A stretch of 64,000 nt of DNA, taken from NCBI GenBank assembly GCA_002335175.1, contig DDCA01000001.1:372001-436000 (forward strand), in the 5' to 3' direction. Made by a program: the position numbers and the translations under genes. This DNA is from Candidatus Saccharibacteria bacterium UBA2018. Its GTDB lineage: Bacteria; Patescibacteriota; Saccharimonadia; Saccharimonadales; Saccharimonadaceae. Below, piece by piece: positions 60,181 to 64,000 of this stretch (positions within the stretch are counted from its first letter, which is position 1; every line of letters begins with the position of its first letter). The notes beneath the pieces are model-generated. The model worked only from the letters and a program-made list of their open reading frames with translations. It was not told the DNA's origin and did no database searches.

Positions 60181-60711
60181 TATCGAAAGTGTTACACAAG
60201 GTAACGATAGTGCTGGTAGAACTAAGACCATGGCGGCCGCGCTTTGGATCATTGAGTATAGCTTCTTTACAGCCCTCAATAATCCTCCCAGCTCCCCTTG
60301 AGGAACTCGCGCGGCCGCCACTTTCCCCCGGCGCCCGCCAGATGGTCGGTGTGCCATGCGTTATATTTCTTGTTCGCCGCATGGGGCGCAAAGTCAGAAG
60401 CGCCGAGGCGCTACATACATCGTCTGTGCATTACGGCTTTCATCCTTTCGGATAGAAGTTGTCGTGGCTGGCGGGTCAGCTGGTGACCCGCCTGCCGCCG
60501 GCGGTGGCGAAGGCGAGGGTGCTGCAGAGCATCATGAGGAAGGTGAAGAAACGGTCGTTCATCCAATCTTCTTTCGTCATGCCGCTAGTTCTGGTGTCTA
60601 ACGGTCTACTAAACATGCAGGCGAATGCATGCTCAGTAGACCGTTAGAATTACTATCGTTACCTTGTTAATGTGCCGCCAGCGAAGTCAATATGACCTCA
60701 AACCAGTGGTA
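60157..60711 (-). ncRNA. Candidate large structured non-coding RNA between obg and sbcB
   Basis: About 555 nt from a consensus promoter (60718-60746) to the terminator at 60156-60180, with no convincing gene. The ends pair: ACTATCGTTACCTTGT (60652-60667) is the exact inverse of ACAAGGTAACGATAGT (60196-60211). Inside are four perfect hairpins: 14 bp at 60597-60648 (capped by CATGCA/TGCATG), 9 bp at 60470-60492 (GGCGGGTCA/TGACCCGCC), 4 bp with a GAAA tetraloop at 60442-60453, and 12 bp at 60231-60320 (TGGCGGCCGCGC). This regular pairing is hard to get by chance. I found no RNase P, tmRNA or 6S hallmarks. It could also be a transposon-like cassette, since the closing arms form terminal inverted repeats. 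Confidence 0.65.
60196..60667. repeat. 16-bp inverted repeats bounding a 472-bp segment
   Basis: ACAAGGTAACGATAGT at 60196-60211 is perfectly inverted at 60652-60667; flanking bases do not match. They may be the closing helix of the RNA or the ends of a miniature element. Confidence 0.7.
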
Positions 60712-60717
60712 GCTATG

Positions 60718-60746
60718 ATTTTAGCACAATTATTCCTATTTGTCAA
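60718..60746 (-). promoter_or_regulatory. Consensus promoter of the candidate ncRNA
   Basis: On the minus strand TTGACA (60741-60746) and TAAAAT (60718-60723) with 17 bp between, A-rich upstream. A 14-base block covering the -35 region recurs in the promoter at 63595-63608. Confidence 0.8.
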
Positions 60747-60763
60747 TACATTTTATTATGATT

Positions 60764-62056
60764 TTATTGTTCGACAAGCGTAAATTCAGCTCTGCCTATA
60801 CGAATTATCGAGTCACCTTCGGCGCCTGCGCGCTTTAATTCGTGAGTAATTCCCATTTTCTTCATAATGTCACGTAGACGGTTAATGTTTTCGTAGCCTT
60901 CGAAATTCGTACGGCGGGCAAACTTTTCAATTTTGTGACCCCGCACAACAAACACCGGTCGGTTCTCTTCTTCGACCCTCTTTACCGTCCAAGCCTGGGC
61001 TTTCTGGTCATCGCTGAGCGTAATTCGGTGGATCCCGTCATCTTCGGAATCGGTTTCTTCGGTGGCCTTGGCACGCGCTGTTTCTACCTGCATTTTGAGC
61101 TCGCGCAGTACTTCATTCAGGCCTTTATGGGCGGTTGATGAGATAGCAAAGATACGCTCATGGCCAGCTACCTTTTTGATTTCGTCAACTTGCATACCAA
61201 TCATCTCGTCATCAAGCCCTTCGGTCTTTGTGAGAGCCACCACTTCTGGTCGGCCGGTTAGTTCGTTACTATAGGCGGCCAGTTCATCCCGAATCGTTTT
61301 ATAATCAGCCGCGATATCATTCGAATACGCGTCAACAAGGTGTAATAGCACCGAAGTCCGTTCCACGTGACGGAGAAACGCGTCGCCTAGACCTTTCCCT
61401 TCGCTGGCACCTTCAATCAGTCCGGGAATGTCAGCTATCAGCAAGTTGAACTTATCAATTGTCGCCACTCCAAGGTTGGGACTTAGCGTCGTAAAGGCAT
61501 AATCAGCAATTTCGGGTCGGGCGTTGCTAACCACACTGAGAAACGTTGATTTACCGGCGTTGGGGAATCCAACCAGTCCGACGTCGGCAAGAAGCTTCAG
61601 CTCGAGCTCGGCCTCAAACGTTTCACCCGGCTCACCCAATTCTGCAATCTTTGGAGCCTGTCGGGTGCTTGATTTAAAATGGGCATTCCCGAAGCCGCCG
61701 TCACCCCCGTGAGCAATAACTACTTCTTCATCATCACCTACCAGGTCGGCAATAATATCATTTCCCCGTTTTACCACCGTCCCCATGGGTACCTTCACAA
61801 TCAGTGGCTCACCGCTCCTACCACGCTTATTCTGCTTGGCACCGTTTTTTCCTGGTGCGGCTTTTAGCTCTGGCTTATACCTAAAATCGAGCAGTGTATT
61901 TAGGTTTTTGGTTGCGTGAAAAATAACGTCGCCGCCCCGGCCACCGTCACCGCCGTCCGGGCCGCCCTTGTCGACATAAATTTCATGCCGAAAACTAACG
62001 GCACCGTCGCCGCCTTTTCCAGCCTGAATAAATACTTTCGCGGTATCAACAAACAT
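60764..62056 (-). CDS. obgE: GTPase Obg/CgtA
   Basis: 430 residues: Gly-rich Obg fold at the N-terminus (VDKGGPDGGDGGRGGDVIF), GTPase with G1 GFPNAGKST, G3 DIPGLIEGASEGKGLG, G4 VALTKTE, and a C-terminal OCT domain (ENRPVFVVRGHKIEKFARR). Essential for late 50S assembly and ppGpp-linked control. Promoter TATAAT is 12 bp upstream of the ATG, behind a hairpin that follows the LysM gene. Confidence 0.97.
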   Translation of the reverse strand: MFVDTAKVFIQAGKGGDGAVSFRHEIYVDKGGPDGGDGGRGGDVIFHATKNLNTLLDFRYKPELKAAPGKNGAKQNKRGRSGEPLIVKVPMGTVVKRGNDIIADLVGDDEEVVIAHGGDGGFGNAHFKSSTRQAPKIAELGEPGETFEAELELKLLADVGLVGFPNAGKSTFLSVVSNARPEIADYAFTTLSPNLGVATIDKFNLLIADIPGLIEGASEGKGLGDAFLRHVERTSVLLHLVDAYSNDIAADYKTIRDELAAYSNELTGRPEVVALTKTEGLDDEMIGMQVDEIKKVAGHERIFAISSTAHKGLNEVLRELKMQVETARAKATEETDSEDDGIHRITLSDDQKAQAWTVKRVEEENRPVFVVRGHKIEKFARRTNFEGYENINRLRDIMKKMGITHELKRAGAEGDSIIRIGRAEFTLVEQ

Positions 62057-62079
62057 ATCAAAGCATAATTATATCATAA

Positions 62080-62105
62080 TCACCCCTGTTTTTACAGAGG
62101 TGATT
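62080..62105. repeat. Hairpin between the LysM-CHAP gene and obg
   Basis: AATCACC and GGTGATT with CCTGT/ACAGA inside pair across a short T-rich loop; no T-run follows on the minus strand, so terminator function is unsure. The obg -10 box is just beyond it. Confidence 0.5.
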
Positions 62106-62157
62106 AAATAGGTGGAGGAAATAACATGGGAGGGGTAAGCTCCTCCCTGGTAATTAT

Positions 62158-63273
62158 CTAATGAATATATAGGTAGTTTCGTGCCTGGCCGGCTGAGATG
62201 GTTCGCTCGTTAACGATGTTGAATCCACCGTATGCGTAGTTGTTCATTTCAGTCACGCTAATGTCACCGTTTGGTTTGACGCGCTCAACGACCGCGACGT
62301 GGCCAAAGTAGCCTGCTTGGTCAACCAAGACGGCCCCGGCTTTCGGTACGTTATTAACGGCGTAGCCGGATGAGCGGGCAGCTGACGCCCATGTGTTGGC
62401 GTTGCCCCAGAAGCTTCCAACCGGACGGCCGAGCTGCTGGCGGCGCTCGTATGCGTACCAGGTACAGTTACCAGGTGCATACTTGTTACCAGCCGAGATG
62501 CCGATAAATCCATTGCTTACAACAGATCCGCCGAGATTGCTCGTGAATGAATTGGAGCTCGTCACAGCAGGAGGAGCTGGCGCCGGCTTTTCACCTTCCG
62601 GTATGATAATACGTCGTCCAGCCTTCAGGCCCGATAGCTCAAGGTCGTTAAACAGCGTAATTCGGTCGGTGCTTGAACTGTACCTGCTGGCAATATCTTC
62701 GACAGTTTCACCGCTTTTGACAGTGTAGAGAACACCGCTCGTTGGCAAAATAGTAAGTTTTCGGCCGACTTCAAGGGCATCGGTATCACCAAGGTTATTG
62801 GCCCAGCGGATAGTGTCTGCCGTAATGTTAAAGCGGGCTGCCAATTCCGGTACGGTCTCGCCCTTCTTTACGACATAGGTAATAATGCTGCGATTCGAGC
62901 TGGTAGGCTTAACGATTTGCGGCTTTGTAATCGCCGAGGTGTCAGTTTGGGCCAATTCGCTCTTGGCAGACAAAGACACCGACATATTAGCGACGTTAGA
63001 GGCAATTGGCAGGTTGGCACGCTCAGCCAGGCCGGCAGCAACGCTTGTCGCCAGGACTTGGTCCACCGAAGGAGCGGTGTCATCAGAATATACGACAGAA
63101 GGCGCAGATGCCGTCTGGTCAGTATTGGCTACCTGGCTGCTAGCTTGGCGAGGTGACTCGTATCCAATAGCAACGATAGCGATGAGTAGCAGGAAGGCCC
63201 CGACATATGCAACGATTTTACTCGCGCTAACACCTGAGTGTTTTTTCGGGGTTACAATGTGTTTTTTTAACAC
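62158..63273 (-). CDS. LysM-CHAP peptidoglycan hydrolase, membrane anchored
   Basis: 371 residues from a GTG at 63273. An N-terminal span (SKIVAYVGAFLLLIAIVAIG), two LysM repeats (TYVVKKGETVPELAARFNI and LYTVKSGETVEDIASRYSS) and a C-terminal CHAP amidase/peptidase with catalytic Cys in GNCTWYAYERR and His in GHVAVVE. It binds and cuts peptidoglycan, in its own wall or that of a host cell. The leader is about 290 nt long, with two tandem promoters and a pseudoknot-capable fold. Confidence 0.92.
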   Translation of the reverse strand: MLKKHIVTPKKHSGVSASKIVAYVGAFLLLIAIVAIGYESPRQASSQVANTDQTASAPSVVYSDDTAPSVDQVLATSVAAGLAERANLPIASNVANMSVSLSAKSELAQTDTSAITKPQIVKPTSSNRSIITYVVKKGETVPELAARFNITADTIRWANNLGDTDALEVGRKLTILPTSGVLYTVKSGETVEDIASRYSSSTDRITLFNDLELSGLKAGRRIIIPEGEKPAPAPPAVTSSNSFTSNLGGSVVSNGFIGISAGNKYAPGNCTWYAYERRQQLGRPVGSFWGNANTWASAARSSGYAVNNVPKAGAVLVDQAGYFGHVAVVERVKPNGDISVTEMNNYAYGGFNIVNERTISAGQARNYLYIH

Positions 63274-63565
63274 CTGGTGACGTAAGTCGGTGGTGGAAGA
63301 TGCAAGAGCAACGCTCTCGGCAACTTGATTACGAATTATCGTTCTCCTGCCACTTGTATTACTACAAGGGCTCTACCTTACTTGTCTTTCTTCTCGCAGT
63401 AGAACAGGACACATATGTCGACCTAACTATTAATAGTAAAATTGTTCTAATTCAGTGTCCGTAGCGACGATTCAGGTAGGCTCATCTACTGGGTTACGGC
63501 ATTCCATCTCGCAGTTGGATCCACCGGGGCGGGTCCTGGTCATGCCGTTAGTCCGTAAATGTGCT
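63274..63565 (-). promoter_or_regulatory. Long structured leader of the LysM-CHAP gene
   Basis: No gene in these ~290 nt. TAGAACA (63400-63406) pairs with TGTTCTA (63443-63449), and GGACAC (63407-63412) with GTGTCC (63455-63460); the order a-b-a'-b' is a pseudoknot, not nested hairpins. CGGCAT and ATGCCG pair further upstream. I could not match it to the c-di-AMP riboswitch that often controls such hydrolases. A regulatory RNA role is inferred. Confidence 0.5.
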
Positions 63566-63571
63566 GTAACC

Positions 63572-63634
63572 ATAGTAACAATGCTTGCCAACAATGTCAA
63601 TACATTTTGTACTATCCAATTTTACTCTTGTCAA
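63572..63634 (-). promoter_or_regulatory. Two tandem promoters for the LysM-CHAP gene
   Basis: Proximal: TTGACA (63595-63600) and TACTAT (63572-63577), 17 bp apart. Distal: TTGACA (63629-63634) and TACAAA (63606-63611), also 17 bp. The distal one abuts the mltG stop. Confidence 0.75.
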
Positions 63635-64000
63635 CTAGAGTATTTGGCACTTTTTTTGACAGTGTTTTTGAATGTTGGCTTCGTGCTCCGCCTCTGTACG
63701 TCCAAAGTAGGTTTTGTCGTCATCACCGCTTAAGAAATAAAGGTAGTCCCCTTTGGCCGGATTAGCCACGGCAAGCAGGGCGGCCGCCCCTGGCGATGAG
63801 ATTGGCCCGGGTGGCAAACCGGGATACCGGCGCGTATTGTACGGCGAGTCAAGGTCGACGCTGCGCGCGACCCCCATCTTGTCTGCGGCATATTGGTATG
63901 TCACGTCTGAGCCCAACTGGATGTCGCGCTTTAGGCGCAGCTGGAACACCTGTGATACCTGTGCCATGTCACTTTTCGTGATAACTTCCCGCTGGATTAT
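63635..64000 (-). CDS. mltG: MltG endolytic murein transglycosylase, C-terminal part
   Basis: The frame runs off the right edge. Visible: IIQREVITKSDMAQVSQVF, whose Glu matches the catalytic Glu of the YceG/MltG family, and DSPYNTRRYPGLPPGPISSPG and LYFLSGDDDKTYF near the end. MltG cuts nascent glycan strands and sets their length at the membrane. An internal ATG at 63967 is not the start because the family motif lies before it. Confidence 0.9.
   Translation of the reverse strand: MIQREVITKSDMAQVSQVFQLRLKRDIQLGSDVTYQYAADKMGVARSVDLDSPYNTRRYPGLPPGPISSPGAAALLAVANPAKGDYLYFLSGDDDKTYFGRTEAEHEANIQKHCQKKCQIL

Noticed and set aside
60116..60391. 91-residue minus-strand frame over the sbcB start and candidate RNA
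   Set aside because: Arg/Ser-rich composition, crosses a strong terminator and overlaps the conserved sbcB N-terminus.
60478..60579. 34-codon minus-strand frame inside the candidate RNA
   Set aside because: ATG without a ribosome site, ends inside a perfect hairpin; pairing explains the sequence better.
60157..60711. tmRNA, RNase P RNA, group II intron or GOLLD identity for the candidate RNA
   Set aside because: No GATTCGAC-type tmRNA start, no tag ending in ALAA, no GAGGAAAGTCC region of RNase P, no intron domain V; the class remains unassigned.
63274..63565. c-di-AMP (ydaO) riboswitch in front of the LysM-CHAP gene
   Set aside because: Considered because of the target gene, but the conserved GGGGGACC and CAGCTAACCTCG segments are not seen.
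1..64000. CRISPR arrays, rRNA genes, insertion sequences, replication origin
   Set aside because: No regular repeat-spacer pattern, no rRNA-like sequence, no transposase and no DnaA-box cluster was found on reading.

Overview
The window looks like a piece of a small-genome Candidate Phyla Radiation (Patescibacteria) chromosome, most probably Saccharibacteria (TM7). This rests on gene content and density rather than on a marker phylogeny: tightly packed operons with 1-26 bp overlaps, compact house-keeping proteins (for example a 493-residue UvrC), many small membrane proteins, an SbcB-type exonuclease, LysM-CHAP and MltG wall enzymes, and almost no biosynthetic genes. UGA is used as stop, so it is not a Gracilibacteria-type code. 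There is no rRNA, CRISPR array or insertion sequence.

Layout. 1-4150: the end of a HAAS-pentapeptide protein, a copper-responsive trio (DUF305, CsoR, DUF4396) behind a G/C-tract operator, a degenerate M23-like protein between two DUF1428 gene remnants, and a GC-rich, probably foreign, Bax-inhibitor-1 gene. 4352-12363: an integrated element of about 8 kb. A large serine recombinase sits at tRNA-Gly(GCC), whose 3' end is repeated at 12342-12363. The cargo is a complete four-gene QatABCD anti-phage operon, plus a small membrane protein behind a leader-peptide/hairpin region. 12.5-15.2 kb: small hypothetical and membrane genes. 15.5-23.7 kb: a copper/metal island with a second CsoR-family repressor whose operator fills the promoter spacer, four more DUF305 genes (seven domains), three tiny membrane proteins, a His-rich P1B ATPase with a CPD motif, a PH-domain protein, a YHS-flavin reductase fusion, DUF3105 and a secreted cytochrome b5 domain.

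23.8-64 kb is mostly core genome: slipin, Ddl, RarA, trehalase, a ZIP transporter, TypA, an RRM protein, a ligA-NUDIX-rdgB operon, HtpX/LemA, a tRNA cluster (Leu, Cys, Leu), a NadD-like enzyme, a peptide-binding protein, SecG, an M24 peptidase, a pilin, UvrC, an ArsR/SRPBCC/MFS accessory cluster, peptide deformylase, TrhO, an ABC exporter, L25, DedA, UvrA, SbcB, Obg, a LysM-CHAP hydrolase and the end of MltG.

The most novel-looking signal is a stretch of about 555 nt between obg and sbcB (60157-60711, minus strand). It has no convincing gene but has a consensus promoter, closing arms of 16 bp, several perfect internal hairpins (one with a GAAA tetraloop) and an intrinsic terminator: a candidate large structured non-coding RNA. 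Other points worth a second look are the tRNA-Gly with a paired G19U/C56A change, partial duplications of tRNA ends beside three tRNA genes, and a pseudoknot-capable leader in front of the LysM-CHAP gene.
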